A stretch of DNA of 64,000 nt from Symbiodinium microadriaticum (taxonomy: Eukaryota; Sar; Dinophyceae; Suessiales; Symbiodiniaceae): positions 288,347-352,346 of the forward strand of contig LSRX01000255.1 of NCBI GenBank assembly GCA_001939145.1, in the 5' to 3' direction. Below, piece after piece: positions 34,501-45,100 of this stretch; within the stretch, counting starts at the first letter, position 1, and every line of letters begins with the position of its first letter. Both the position numbers and the translations under genes were made by a program. The notes under the pieces are model-generated. The model did not search any database. It was not told the origin of the DNA and saw only the letters and a program-made list of their open reading frames with translations.

Positions 34501-36520
34501 ATGAGGGAGAATTCAGGTTTGTGGGGCCCGTTTCTGGGTGGCGGAGGTTCGAACCGAAAGGATCTGAGAGGGGCTCCGGTTCAGCGGTCTCCGGTCCTCA
34601 CAAGATACATCAAGGGTGTTGGCACTCAGTTGTGATATATCAACACAAACAGTGAAGTGTGCCGCAGCCGGGGGCCGTCGGGCAGGATCCCATGCTCTTC
34701 ACGGGCACTTTACGGCACAACCTGGATCCATTCAAGGCTCTGCGGCTCTCACGCTCTCAGGGTTTATATAAAGTCGGTTGAACACGCAAGACTCGGACCT
34801 GGACATCTCCAGCCTTGCCTTCTTCCTTGGTTGCATTCCGTTTCTGTCTTGCAAGGTTTACACTGATGGCCGTATCCGGACTCTCAGAATGCAAAAAAGC
34901 GTCAGGGCAGGCCTCAGAGTGACGGGAAACGAGTGTTTGGCGACTGGGGTCAATCTGCCGACATCTCCGGGTGAGCAAGCTTGCCTGACTGCATGCTGTG
35001 GTGGCCTCTCAGGAAAGCTGTGAATTTGGCGCACTTAGAGAGCTTTGTCAACACGTTGCCTCTTGGCCTCTTGGTTGCATAGCCGGAAGCCGCAGTTCTC
35101 ACATGTCTTCGATAACGCAATGATGCCGAAAAGTGCCCGCACAAACAGTCGGCTCACGCAGGCCTGGACCATGTGGTGTCAGATGAAGGCCGATCAAGGG
35201 CCTTCCTGCCAGTGAGAATAGCCAATAGCTTTTCCAGTTTGGAGCCCATCGTTCACCTTGCAAGCAGGGCGATGATGATCGGATGTTGTCATTAGGTGGT
35301 GTTGAAGGCTAGAAGATGAGTGCACGGCCAAGCGTGTGCCAAGCATGTACGCCTCACGGAATCGTGTGAGTCGTATGGAAGGTGGCAATCTCAGCTTCGG
35401 GCAGCGGCAGCTTCTGTGCCTGGCGCGCATGGTGCTGAGGCGAGAGGGCATTGTGGTCTTCAATTGTGAGATAAACAAAGTGGAGAGGTTGCAGAATACT
35501 TGTTCAGTAGGGGTCCAAGAAGAAAGCACCCGAGCCCGTGGTGAGCCCACACCGAAATGTGTGGAGTACGTCCAAAGCAGGCAGCCGGCCCTGCTGCTAC
35601 TGGACGAAGCGACTTCTGCGATTGATCCGGCCACGCAGGATACCCAAGAAGCTGCCTGGTGATCCTTCCTCCTTCGTCCTCTACTTCTTTTTGCCCGGTC
35701 ACGGGATGCAAGGCTATCTAGGACTTTGCAAATTGCTCGCAGGAGTCGGTGCAGGATACCATCAATCATGCTTTCCCCGGCTCCACGATGCTGGCGGTGG
35801 CCCACCGCCTGGAGACCATCATGGAGTTCCGGCCTCGGCACCGGTCGCACAAAAGAGTGCGCTAAAGCCGCACTTCGGTGAAATCCGCGGCTGAGCTGTG
35901 TGCTGAGGTTTGACCAAGCCTGGCTCTCAGACTCTGGCTGTTGTTTCGTCCCCAAGCCCACCCCATGTCCGATTGTCTTGGCTCTCCTGAGCCACGACAG
36001 TAGCATAATCAGTAGATGGCGCAAGCAGATGGCAGAGAGAGAGAGTCCGTACGTTGATTGGCAGCATGGAAAAGCAAAGTGCAGTAGTGGCACGGCATTG
36101 CCAAGCTTGGTCTGTTCCAGCAGCGCCATGATTCAGGTTGTTGTCCTCGATTCTGGAAAGGTGGCAGAGGAGGCAGACTGGGAAAGAACGGGCGGTGCAG
36201 TTGGTTTCGGTTAAGATCTCAAGGCCATGCGCAGCGGTAGAAGCTTGAGTGAAAGGAAAACTTGGGACATCATTGCGGGTACTTGTTGCCGCCGGTGCGT
36301 CAACATGACGGTGGCTTGGATTCGGCCATGACATGGAAAGCCCGGAGCCTGCCAGGGTGCTGTGAAGGAGGTGGCCGCCAGGCCAGATGGAATCTTCAAA
36401 CGTCACTTGGATGCAGAGCAATCAGCACAATGGCTGTCGTTGAGGGCATTTTGGCATGGTGGTGTCTTTGCGGCATGGGTGGTATGCCTTTGTTGGTGGG
36501 TTTTGGGCCACGTGTTTTAA
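25537..36520 (+). CDS. ABCC/MRP-type ABC transporter: TMD2, NBD2 and C-terminus (multi-exon)
   Basis: TMD2 exons: about 25537-25619 (RFWMVMGISGLYIGW), 26724-26813 (FFDKQPVGRIMNRL, the FFD-GRI-NR hallmark), 26900-26944, about 27030-27105, from 27197, about 27445-27510 (VVVRGFG), about 28003-28090 (KRWLCNRVNYLW), about 28360-28410 and about 28890-29030 (LARVHEYTSV, the linker). NBD2 exons: from 29429 (LRNYSVRF), to 31440 (VLKGVTFSVEP), 31506-31536 (Walker A GTTGCGKSS), 31627-31679, 31802-31827, 34668-34736 (GQDPMLFTGTLRHNLDPF, diagnostic of NBD2), about 35360-35439 (GQRQLLCLAR), 35581-35638 (Walker B LLLLDEATSAIDP), from 35743 (AVAHRLETI with the switch His), about 36133 (VVVLDSGKVAE), and a last exon with ARPDGIFKRHL ending at TAA 36518. 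NBD2 looks catalytically complete. It complements the NBD1 half at 12.5-16 kb. Confidence 0.88.
32468..33862 (+). CDS. Intronless FkbM/SAM-methyltransferase-like protein nested in an ABCC intron
   Basis: One uninterrupted frame of 464 residues from ATG 32468. It begins with a short hydrophobic signal-like segment (LALLLSIAAAEFYEPC) and has a helical middle. Around residue 295 comes a Rossmann-type SAM motif (MAELGSGPYGIWAMRAA), then LLLVEPELG (acidic strand-2 end) and WDLVDIDAQGAEE, like the D-x-x-G-x-E motif of FkbM methyltransferases. The C-terminal half therefore looks like a secreted or ER-directed methyltransferase; substrate unknown. It lies wholly between NBD2 exons 31802-31827 and 34668-34736, on the same strand. 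A single exon among many-exon genes suggests retroposition, though no poly(A) is left. Family assignment rests on motifs only. Confidence 0.75.
   Translation: MPPCHLALLLSIAAAEFYEPCTPAQALQALHRVRSLDAGSEAFNSFCQTCGQKSPSAGQNSTAVCCGCFAGFLSLEGRVRDELTILKVRHQADVKKLQNLSLALQLYHVKLRSGPGLATARAALRQKFIDIQRRVSFTAEIGVRLADERRVDSLTDHTARLMSETFFYFKEQQTMPIYEMLTQNHNTCLLDIFAGRCEKRNLPIFEKFPAVQGPPQEGFMLDFLGVSMPIEAICREKQLVLLAPGRTILCKYFHAGMPLPRVWPVLDEEYLEWADSLTTAVDAARAGRPFRMAELGSGPYGIWAMRAAKAFTMLAAADRPCELLLVEPELGDGSMLRTHTAMNLPMGRCKFVVHRDPLSTSDQVKALLGSGDLWDLVDIDAQGAEEFILSGLLAWLSTRVRRLHVSTHSRQIHWQLVNELRRDGWQVQAHYPAMSMVGLQDYDLGRFLTCDGHISALPRFWQWT
34271..34295. repeat. (GT)n microsatellite
   Basis: Twenty-five bases of uninterrupted GT repeat within an ABCC intron. 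Confidence 0.97.
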
Positions 36521-38236
36521 TTTGGGAGGCTGGAAGCTCTAGGATTTGAGGATCTTTGGGAGGTCAGTTCTGTCAGGCGTGAGCGGTGGTACTTGCCTGC
36601 GATGCCCTTGCCGCCCTGCACAGGGTTCCATTCCAAATCGCAGTAACCCTCCATCTACACTTCTCTGTGTACTGCCGTAGAGCTGTAGACAAGAGTCAAG
36701 AGACAGGGTGTGAAGCTGGCTCTGCATGCAGGCATGCTGGATGCGAAGGAGCCCCTTGGCTTCTTGCAGTCCTGCTCAGTCATGATCTTTTAGGAAACCC
36801 TTTGGCACCCCCATGCAACGAACCCAGAAGGCGGCGTGCTGTACAGGCCCTAGGGGACAGAGGTTTGGGGGTTTGGGGACTTGGGACGTGAGCGTGACGA
36901 TCGCTTAGGAAATGGTGAGAATCATTCTGAATCGGTGAGAGGCGTGCCGGACCAGCTCCAATGCCCAGGAAAAGAGAAGTACCGAGTAACATTTAGGCAT
37001 GTAGCAGTGCAGCCTTTTCAGAAAGATGGATCGAAGGTCGAGCTGTCCTGATTTTCCTCTGTGCGGCGCTTCTTGCACGAAGCGGCGCTGAACAGTCACA
37101 GTCTGTTCGACCCAATGAGCGTCGGAAAAAGGCTGGCTTCTGCGCATGCGCGCGCTGCAAGATGTAACGTAGGCTCCTATGCCCTGGTAGCTCAGCATCT
37201 TCCGGGTGATGGCTCAAAGCTGAGACAACTGCAGAGACAGTTGGATAATTAAGTCTTTTGTCATTGGGATGGCGAGCCACTTGGCAGAAAACCCTTCCTC
37301 AAAGTGCAGTGGTGCCATGTGACACAGCCCAAGCTCTCTGCGACACCAAGGTGCCATGGCTCCGCCCAGCACTGGCATGCCGGACGAAGACAGACGGACA
37401 TCCGGCCGAAGCGGTCCGATCTCTGAGCCCGCACCCCAGACTTCAGCAGGGCAGCTTTAACTTCGGTTAGTTCCTGCGTTATGGACCAGAATCGACAACA
37501 GTCGCACGTCCCATCTGTCGCTTGTGACATATCCGAAAGCCTGCATGTTTGTTCGACTTCGACAAGTACCTCGACGTGCACGAGGCTAATCGAGACGGGC
37601 ATGTTGCATCGTTGTTCGTACAGGGACTCAACTTGAATCACCTTGACATGCCCACTGATTATAGATTATACATGCTTGGGCCCGCAGAGTGGGGACTTTA
37701 GTGCGCCTCTCGAGGTTCAGGGTAAACAGTACGAGCCCCAAACGAGAGAGACCGTGACACCGAGACGCGCGTTCGGTCACCACTGCAACGGGCGACTAGC
37801 TCAAGCAGAGCAGGGTTCAGCCAAGACCCTAAACCCGAAACCCACGGACAAATGGCTACGGCTCAAGGACTAGCCTGGCAAGACTAGCCTTCTGTACTAG
37901 TACAGCCTACCACTTTTAAACCGCGTGCAATCAGAAGTTGATCGAGCAGACCTTGTTTCAGTTCCGTGTGCTTGGGCAGACCCTCAGCTGGATTGCACAC
38001 GTCGTTGACCCAAAGGGCTCCCGAAGGGAACCCGGGTCAAATCGCAAGCAGATCGGGCCAAGACCCGTGCTGCTTTGCAGGTAGGAGTTTTCAAACCGGC
38101 CACAAATTGGGCTCAGCTGTTCAACCTTTCCAAAATCCCGACAAAATCAAGCGACCCAACATCATCGCTGTTGGTTCATGATATTTACGGAGTGGAGATA
38201 GTTTTGTAGATCCAGCAATCACCAGTTTTTTCTGCC
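36521..38236. other. Intergenic stretch before the channel gene
   Basis: No convincing exon. It holds a short telomere-like tract (CCCTAAACCCGAAACCC, near 37827), a motif related to the spliced leader at 37850-37867, and the presumed 5' UTR of the channel gene. Confidence 0.4.
37850..37867 (+). other. Spliced-leader-like motif, copy 1
   Basis: AAATGGCTACGGCTCAAG occurs here and again, identically and on the same strand, at 53084-53101. Its last eight bases equal the 3' end of the dinoflagellate spliced leader. Its first part equals the reverse complement of the leader's 5' end (CCGTAGCCATTT). It is 370 nt upstream of an intronless channel ORF. It is not a normal leader relic, which would keep CCATTTTGGCTCAAG in sense. 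Confidence 0.5.
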
Positions 38237-40300
38237 ATGTCCTTGGCTGGCTGCTGTACAGTGACCGTCCAGTGCCCCTCCCCTGCTGCGGACGCGGATG
38301 CGGGAGCTGCTGCGGATCTGCTGGCGCGCTGTCAACAGACCAACGAGGACCTGGGCAAGCTGGTGCGAGAAGAGCAAAACCTGCTCTTCAACCTCTCGCT
38401 GCAGCTAGACAAGCTCCGTTGCGCTCCGAGGGAGAGTCCGCCTTCGGCAGCCCAGCAATCAGCGGAGGCCTCGAGGACCACGGAGCCGTCGAGACGCGCC
38501 CCGTCCAAGGATAGCAACTACTACCCAGGAGAGCGCAAGCCATCTCGCGAAGTGCGCTTTGGCCGTGGGGGCTATGGGCCACCAGCCGTTGAGCTCCCAC
38601 CTCCTTTGATGATGCTGCCCACGAAACCGGAAGCCATCGTGGAGAACATGCGGCCTATCCAGCCGAGCCAGGCCTCCAGCCCTCCAAGGGACCGTAAGGT
38701 GTTCCGGGGAGATTGGTCCAAGGGGTCCAAGGGGACTGCAGCAAGCCGGTTTTCCAACGATGGCGTCGGCAACGTTTACTCGATCAACGGCATCAGCAAG
38801 CAGCCCATTCAGTTCATCCGCAATTCTTTCGTGGAGTTCATCAGGTCGAACTACTCTGCGGTGGAACGGCAAGACACATGCTGTAGCCGCATGGTTGCGT
38901 CGTTCATCATGTTCTGTGTGTGGCTGACGGAGCTGAAGGAGCCGGAACGAACTGGTTGCCCGGCCAGTGTAGTGCGCAGCCCGTGCTTTTCCTTGGCCTC
39001 CACCATGGTCATCCTGGCGAACGCAGTCTTCATCCTTTACGCCACAGACTATGAGATGGAGCATCTCAGCGATCCCACAAACGCCCAGATACGGTCAGTC
39101 GATGCTTGCCTCGCCGGTATTTACGTTGCAGAAGTGCTGCTGAAGCTCATTGTGCACAAACTGTTCTTCTTCTGGAACGACGAGTGGAGGTGGAACCTCT
39201 TCGACTTTTTTCTCGTGGTGTTCGCAGTTGTGGAGAACATCTTGGCCAATGATTGGCTGTATCCTGCCCAGGACACGAGCGTCAACCTGATCTTTCTTAG
39301 GATCTTCCGCTTCTGCAAGATTGTGAAGAGTTTCCGCCTCTTCCGCACCTTGAAGTTTTTCAGCGAGCTCCGGCTCATGCTGGACTGCATGATCGGTTCA
39401 GTTCTGAATGTGATCTGGTGCGTCATTGTGTTGTTCTTCGTGATGTACGCCTTCGCGCTCTTTGTCCAGCAGCTGCTGGCTTCGTATCTTGTGGAGGATG
39501 GCGGACGGGAGAGCCCTGAGGATGTGCAGTTGATCTATAGCTACTTCGGCTCCGTGGGCACGACCTTAATTACCCTCTTCCAAGCGAGCACCTCCGGGGT
39601 GGACTGGAGGGACCCCTACAACGTACTGGCGGTGTCTGGGCCAGTTCTACCCGCTGCCTTCCTCTTCTACGTGGCCTTCGTCTTCATCTCTGTCTGGAAC
39701 ATCATCACCAGCACATTTGTGGAGAAGGCCCTCAAGCTCGCGCTGCCGGATATCGATCTGCTTGTCATGGAGCAGCAGCTCCAGGACTATGAAGACGCGC
39801 AGATGCTGGCCCAACTCTTCGGGCAGATGCTTCACACGGATGAGGACGGTCTGCAACGCGTTGGGCTGGAGGAGTTCCGGCACCTGGTTGAGAACAGCGA
39901 GTTCCTGTTGTATTTGCAGACCAGGGGGATTGACATCAAGAATGCCGAAACGTTTTTCAAGATGCTGGTGGAACTGCATGGGGAGCCCACCATCGACGCC
40001 ATCACTTTCGCAAATGCGTGTGTGCGTATGAAAGGTGCTGCAACGAGCATCGACCTCCAGACGGTCATGTACACTACGCATTTGCTGAACAAGGACCAGC
40101 GACGTGCTTTCCAGTTTATGTACAGCCGCTTGAAATCGATCGAGTGCATGCTCCGTGGGACGGCCGAAGATGACTGGCCTGACGCGACCCCGATCCCGTC
40201 TCCGAAGAGCCAGCCGAACTCGAGCAGAGAATGGACCCCGTCCAGTGGGCTGGGTCCTGTGACGGGAGAGCTGGACCTCGCACAAGTCGTGCGTCGTTAA
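38237..40300 (+). CDS. Single-domain voltage-gated cation channel, intronless
   Basis: One uninterrupted frame of 687 residues from ATG 38237 to TAA 40298. A Pro/Ser-rich cytosolic N-terminus (about 1-250) precedes a six-helix ion-transport domain. S1 lies near 255-272 (SLASTMVILANAVFILYAT). S4 has six basic residues at every third position (FLRIFRFCKIVKSFRLFR). S5 is followed by a pore with TLITLFQASTSGVDW and then S6. The filter has SGVDW where bacterial sodium channels have LESW and calcium channels a Glu, so selectivity is unclear. After S6 comes a region with one weak EF-hand-like loop (DEDGLQRVGLEE) and a disordered tail. Four such chains should assemble into a plasma-membrane channel. 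A single exon beside intron-rich neighbours suggests a retroposed gene that stayed intact. Confidence 0.92.
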   Translation: MSLAGCCTVTVQCPSPAADADAGAAADLLARCQQTNEDLGKLVREEQNLLFNLSLQLDKLRCAPRESPPSAAQQSAEASRTTEPSRRAPSKDSNYYPGERKPSREVRFGRGGYGPPAVELPPPLMMLPTKPEAIVENMRPIQPSQASSPPRDRKVFRGDWSKGSKGTAASRFSNDGVGNVYSINGISKQPIQFIRNSFVEFIRSNYSAVERQDTCCSRMVASFIMFCVWLTELKEPERTGCPASVVRSPCFSLASTMVILANAVFILYATDYEMEHLSDPTNAQIRSVDACLAGIYVAEVLLKLIVHKLFFFWNDEWRWNLFDFFLVVFAVVENILANDWLYPAQDTSVNLIFLRIFRFCKIVKSFRLFRTLKFFSELRLMLDCMIGSVLNVIWCVIVLFFVMYAFALFVQQLLASYLVEDGGRESPEDVQLIYSYFGSVGTTLITLFQASTSGVDWRDPYNVLAVSGPVLPAAFLFYVAFVFISVWNIITSTFVEKALKLALPDIDLLVMEQQLQDYEDAQMLAQLFGQMLHTDEDGLQRVGLEEFRHLVENSEFLLYLQTRGIDIKNAETFFKMLVELHGEPTIDAITFANACVRMKGAATSIDLQTVMYTTHLLNKDQRRAFQFMYSRLKSIECMLRGTAEDDWPDATPIPSPKSQPNSSREWTPSSGLGPVTGELDLAQVVRR

Positions 40301-40402
40301 GAGGCGAAGCAGCCGATCATGCAGCCGCGCTTGAAGTAAAAAGGATGTAGTCTGTGGAGTCGACTTGAGGCCGCACGTGCCTCTCCTGCGCACCATGGTC
40401 CA

Positions 40403-40436
40403 ACCTCGCCTGCATGGCCCGAGTTGCGAGAGTCTA
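40403..40436. repeat. Dispersed ~35-nt element, copy near channel 3' end
   Basis: Begins ACCTCGCCTG and ends CCGAGTTGCGAGAGTCTA. Three related copies lie at 62311-62540. This copy begins about 100 nt after the channel stop codon, so a role in the 3' UTR is possible but unproved. Confidence 0.6.
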
Positions 40437-41904
40437 CGCGCACTGACCAAGGCCTCCGCGTGAGATGGCGCGGCAGTCAACACAAGAGGTTCAAGCGCCT
40501 CGGCGAACTCGGCGAAGCAGCGCGTGTCATACAAGGCCACCATGAAGCCCGAGGGAGTCCTGAGGCTTCTTGATCGGGCACTTTGATGACTTTCCTGCTA
40601 ATTACTGAGTTTGCTCCTTCAGCCTACAAGACGGAATCGCAAGTATTCGAACCCTCGGCGTTCGCTGTGTTCGGTCAGATTTTCTAAAACATCGTCCGGA
40701 CTCTTCCAGAATTTTCCAATCCTGGGGCCTCTAGAGCCTGCAAGCCAGATTTTGATGAGGGCGGAGTTCGGCAAGAGACTGTCGAATCGACAGCCCAGGC
40801 GCTCTTCGATGCGCAAGTGAGGCTGTCGGCAGTGTGAAGAGTACACCCGAAGATCATGCGGCATGGTGCTTTTAACTGTTAAAGAAGTGTTGACTTACAC
40901 GACGATCGTGTTTCCGTAGGTAGCTACTTGGGACAAAAGCAGGTCAGGCTTTGAAAACTCTGATGGAGCTGGCTTTGGGTTTCGGAATCTCAAAGCCACG
41001 CACAGGGGACACAGATGTGCCTATGACTTTGTGCTAGAACTGCTTCAGAACAAGACGATTAGGAACAGAACAGAATTGAGGATAATCCCTCTACAGAAAT
41101 AGCATGTGGGCCGCGCTCTCTTGGAGTGGTTTTGAGTGTTGGGACACTGCCTGGTGCGAAGTCAGAGGACTACCACCAGACGGTTCTGTCATCTGCGACT
41201 AGGACTTTCGCCCGGAACAGCGCTGCTAACATCAGCCACTTCCATCGTTTTGATATAGCGCTGTGGTTGGGTTTGCAGTTGTCCGACGGAACCTTGGGAA
41301 AACTATGGTTCCTGCGCTGCAGCCGTTGAGGGGAGATGGTTTGGCAGTTCCGGTATGCATGCTGAGTTTGCAGGCTTACGCCCGCAGATCTCGCAGCAAT
41401 CAACGGCGAGGCCGGTGACGTCGTAGCAGATGCCACCCGGCTATACGGCAGAACACAGTCTCATCCGTAGAAATCCTAGACTAGAGCTTCTACCTACAAG
41501 CCCTGAACGCCATAACCCCGAAACATGTCCAGGCTTCTGACCTTTCGAGAATGTAAGATTTAGAGTGTAAGTTTAAGTTCTGGGGTTCGGACCGGTGGGG
41601 GGTTCGAGAGTTATAGCCTCAGGGTCGAGAGGGTCTGGACCTACAAAGCGCATAAGAGGGTTTGGTGGCTTCTCTGCGAAGCTCTGGGAACCTCGGGTCT
41701 TTACCTAGAAGGAAGTCATGGTTTAAGGACTGTTGAGGAGTTGATCCCAAAGGTTTAAAACCTGGAAGATTGGAGCTGCAGGGAAATATTCGGCCCCCGC
41801 ATCGCAAGGAGCTTGGAGCTAAATCAACCATACAGACGCCTGTGGGCTTATTATTCAGTTCTTCAGACAATCAAACCCTGCATTGCGGGCTCGTCTTTGC
41901 AAAC

Positions 41905-41965
41905 TAGGAGACCCAAAACCCTAAACCATCCTCAACCCTAAACCCCAAACTCGGGCCTATGAAGC
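41905..41965. repeat. Telomere-like CCCTAAA relic
   Basis: AACCCTAAACCATCCTCAACCCTAAACCCC type sequence. Flanking DNA out to about 41470 and 42010 has further decayed units. Confidence 0.75.
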
Positions 41966-42191
41966 CCCGAAACCAGTCCAAAAAGGGTAAAAATCGGCGA
42001 AAAGCCCTAAACGCCTGCGTATAGGTCCAAGCCTGAAACTAACTTGCCCATATTGGAAGTTGAAGTCCGTGGCTATAACCCCGAGCTCCTCAGGAACCTA
42101 AAACCCCTACAAGTTCCAATGCTGCGGACCTTTAACCTAGAGACTGGCTCGAGATTGGGGCTCAGCGTTGTGAATCTTGCCTTCCCCTCAG

Positions 42192-45100
42192 GAAGCATTT
42201 GCTGTTGGGCAAGTTCATCTCACCTTCGAGGACGTTAGCTTTTCCATCCCCCAGACGCAGAACCACTGTATATCGCTTGCCACGAAATCAGTCCGGACTG
42301 GCGCAACACCGCGAAGTGGCAGTGGGAACAGCACAAGCAGACTCTTGGCATGACTTCAATCAGCTGTTAGCAGTTGAAGCCGTCCTCCAGGCAAGTTGAA
42401 CTGCTACAGGTTACAGTTGACTCCTGGGATGAAAGAACCCCCCATGCAGTGTTCCATTTCTCGGAACCAAGCCCACAATCCACCCCACGGTGTTTCCTGC
42501 CATGCGGATCTTGGATCTATCAAGTCGTCCGCAGGTCTGAAGCACTGAACACTGCGAAGCCTCAATTACCCGCCTTTGACGCTCCAGGAATTTCCTGCCC
42601 AGTCTCATCTGCCTGCCACGCTGCTCCAAGGCGATGGGCGGAAGAAGATCCTGGACCGAATTTCAGGTCATTACGAACCTGGAGCCTTGGTTGGATCGAT
42701 AGAAGGGTCCGATGCCATGGCCTGTAGAAGCCTTCGGCCTTCTGGTGTTTTGTTGCCGGACCTCGTTGTCCGAGCGCTTTGTCAACGCGAACTCGATTGA
42801 GAGTCCTGGGGCTCTTCGTGGCCATGATCCCTTCATGAGGTCAGCTTGTAGCGCTGATGGGGCCGTCAGGCCCATGTCACCGTTTTGGGGCTGGAGACTT
42901 GATTTCAGGCTAGCGGCGAGAGCATTACTTCATGAAGCTTGTTCCGATTCGAGACTTTGCAAGATGTTCCCTCCTCCTGTGCATAGGCCTGAGAGTGATG
43001 CGTAAGCGGGGGGAACCTTGGGAAGCCACGGAGGCATGGCTGTTTAGCATACAGGCATACAGCCTCGGCTGCGCGTGTGGTGAACCTGGCATAAACAGAA
43101 GGGACAACAGCTCTGTAGTTGATGCACACCTTGCAGAACGGGGTTCGTGACATGTCTGGGTTGATGGTTGAATGCTTTGCGGGGCATTCCTGCACTTTGG
43201 GGTAACTCCTGCATAGCTTGCACTCAAATAGAGCTCGTGATTTCGTGTTGAGTGGATGTGCATTGCCTAGGCGGTGAGAGGGTTGTTGTTTTGCTTTTTC
43301 AGAAGAATTTCGACAAGGCGAATCGCCGAATGACCATGGTACAGCCGTAGGTACAATTTCCTGCCAAACCAAGTCTTTACCCAGCCGGTGCGGATTGATT
43401 CGCGGCGTCAGACCACATCAATTTGATTTCGGTTCGTGAGTTGATGCAGGCTCGGGAAAGACAACCTTACTCGACATCCTGGCCTGGCGCTCAATGCCCT
43501 GGCAGAGTACATCCGAGAAGTAGCCAAGTAGCTCTAAGTACCTCATGTGCTCCTGCCGAGGCCGGAAAGAAGTCCGCTCCGCACGAGGCAGGTTGCGTGC
43601 CGAGCAGGTCTGATCTCTGCTTGCAGCTTCCGAGCTTCGTGGCACCTGCATCTACGTGCTGCCTTGCTTTCACAGGGCATCATCCATGTCAACGGTCGGC
43701 CGCGGGATATGCTCTGGAATCGGATATCAGCCTACGTACCTCAGGACCTCCGAAATTTGCTCATTTGGATGAAGATCTTGTCTCGGATCGCTGAGATTCG
43801 CGTTGTGTCTGCCAGCAGGACGATCTCATGTTCGCACACCTGACAGTTGAGGAAGTGCTCAGGCGCGTGGTGCGTTCATGATGCTCATGGAACTAACATC
43901 CACTTTCCCACCATAGTGCTCCTATGCGCATGACAAATGCCTGCTACCCGACGTGGCATTGCAGGTCGGAGTGCGCAGAGTGCCTTGTTTTTGGTTTGTC
44001 AGATGTTCGTAGCTTACTGGCGCTCAGAGCCCACCGTTGACGGGCACCTGTCGGGCATGCACCACACAGTAAAGAACTGCGGTGCAGATGTCTCCAAGTG
44101 TGCAGGCAGTGTTGAAGAGTGTGAGCTACCGTAGCAGCGCGGCAAGACCGTTTTTCCAGGTTCCATGCGAACCTGAAAACGCAGCGCCCAGCCAGGCAGT
44201 GAAAGGGGGACCATCCTCTTTCTGTTGTTGAGAGCAGAGTTCAGATGTCAGGCTGAGAGCTTCGAGCCGTCACAGTGCCTGCGTGCGTGCGCCACACGGT
44301 GCAACCATGTGCTCATGTGCTCCATCAACTAGACACCAACCCCACCCGGAGGAATGGCTTCTGCAAGTTGCACTGTCATGTTGGCAACGCCTGGTTGCTT
44401 TTGGCCGAATCTAGCAGAACATCCCTCGGCCACAACCTGCCAACCTAGAGCAAAAGCATCCCGTGATAGCAGTGTAAAGACGGTTCTGCCGGGGTCGAAG
44501 TGCTTGATATGAGTATTGTAGGCCACTTTGGATGGAGAGCTGCTTCTTCTTGCTGCCGCAATGCCCTGGACAGGATCACGCGGCAGATGGATCAGCTTCG
44601 GATCGAGGCGTTTCTGCAGGCTTTCGGGCTCCACGACGTCAGGACAGGTCGTCGCTGCCGGGCACTGTGTGATGTATCCAGGTTGTGTGCCATGACCTAT
44701 GACAATCAGATATAAAGACGACAACACTCGGTTCGACCTGTGTTACCCGAATCAATCTGGCGCATGCCCCAGTGCACTGCAAAAGAACTTCGGCAAGCTG
44801 CTCCCACTCAGCTAGCGGACTCGCAGAAAGCTCGGGGCTGCATGCCTTTCCAACAGGAACTCCTACATCGGCGATCCCAAGCAGGGCTCCCGCGGCATTT
44901 CCGGAGGCCACAGTATGCTTTTCCGATGGTCGCTCGCAGATGAACGGCGCTGTAAAAAGCACAAGGGGGAAGCACTTTGCATAAGTGCTTCCTTGTTGGT
45001 CCACCGAGCCCTTGCAGGTCAACGGCGGCGGCTTTCCTTGGTGAAGGGGGTGGCTTGCGCAGCTGCTGGGCGGCATGGATTCAGATTCAATGTGGAAATG

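Larger units (their letters stand above)
40301..42191. other. Intergenic stretch between channel and ABCG gene
   Basis: No supported exon. It includes a copy of a dispersed ~35-nt element (40403-40436) and decayed telomere-like DNA from about 41470 to 42010. The 5' end of the ABCG gene may lie in its right part. Confidence 0.4.

Noticed and set aside
34540..34565. GGTTCGAACC resembling a tRNA T-arm
   Set aside because: No acceptor stem, D-arm or anticodon stem could be placed around it.
35194..36129. 311-codon minus-strand frame
   Set aside because: Overlaps NBD2 exons with Walker B and switch motifs on the other strand; no domain of its own.
39647..40543. 298-codon minus-strand frame
   Set aside because: Shadow of the channel gene C-terminus; composition bias only.
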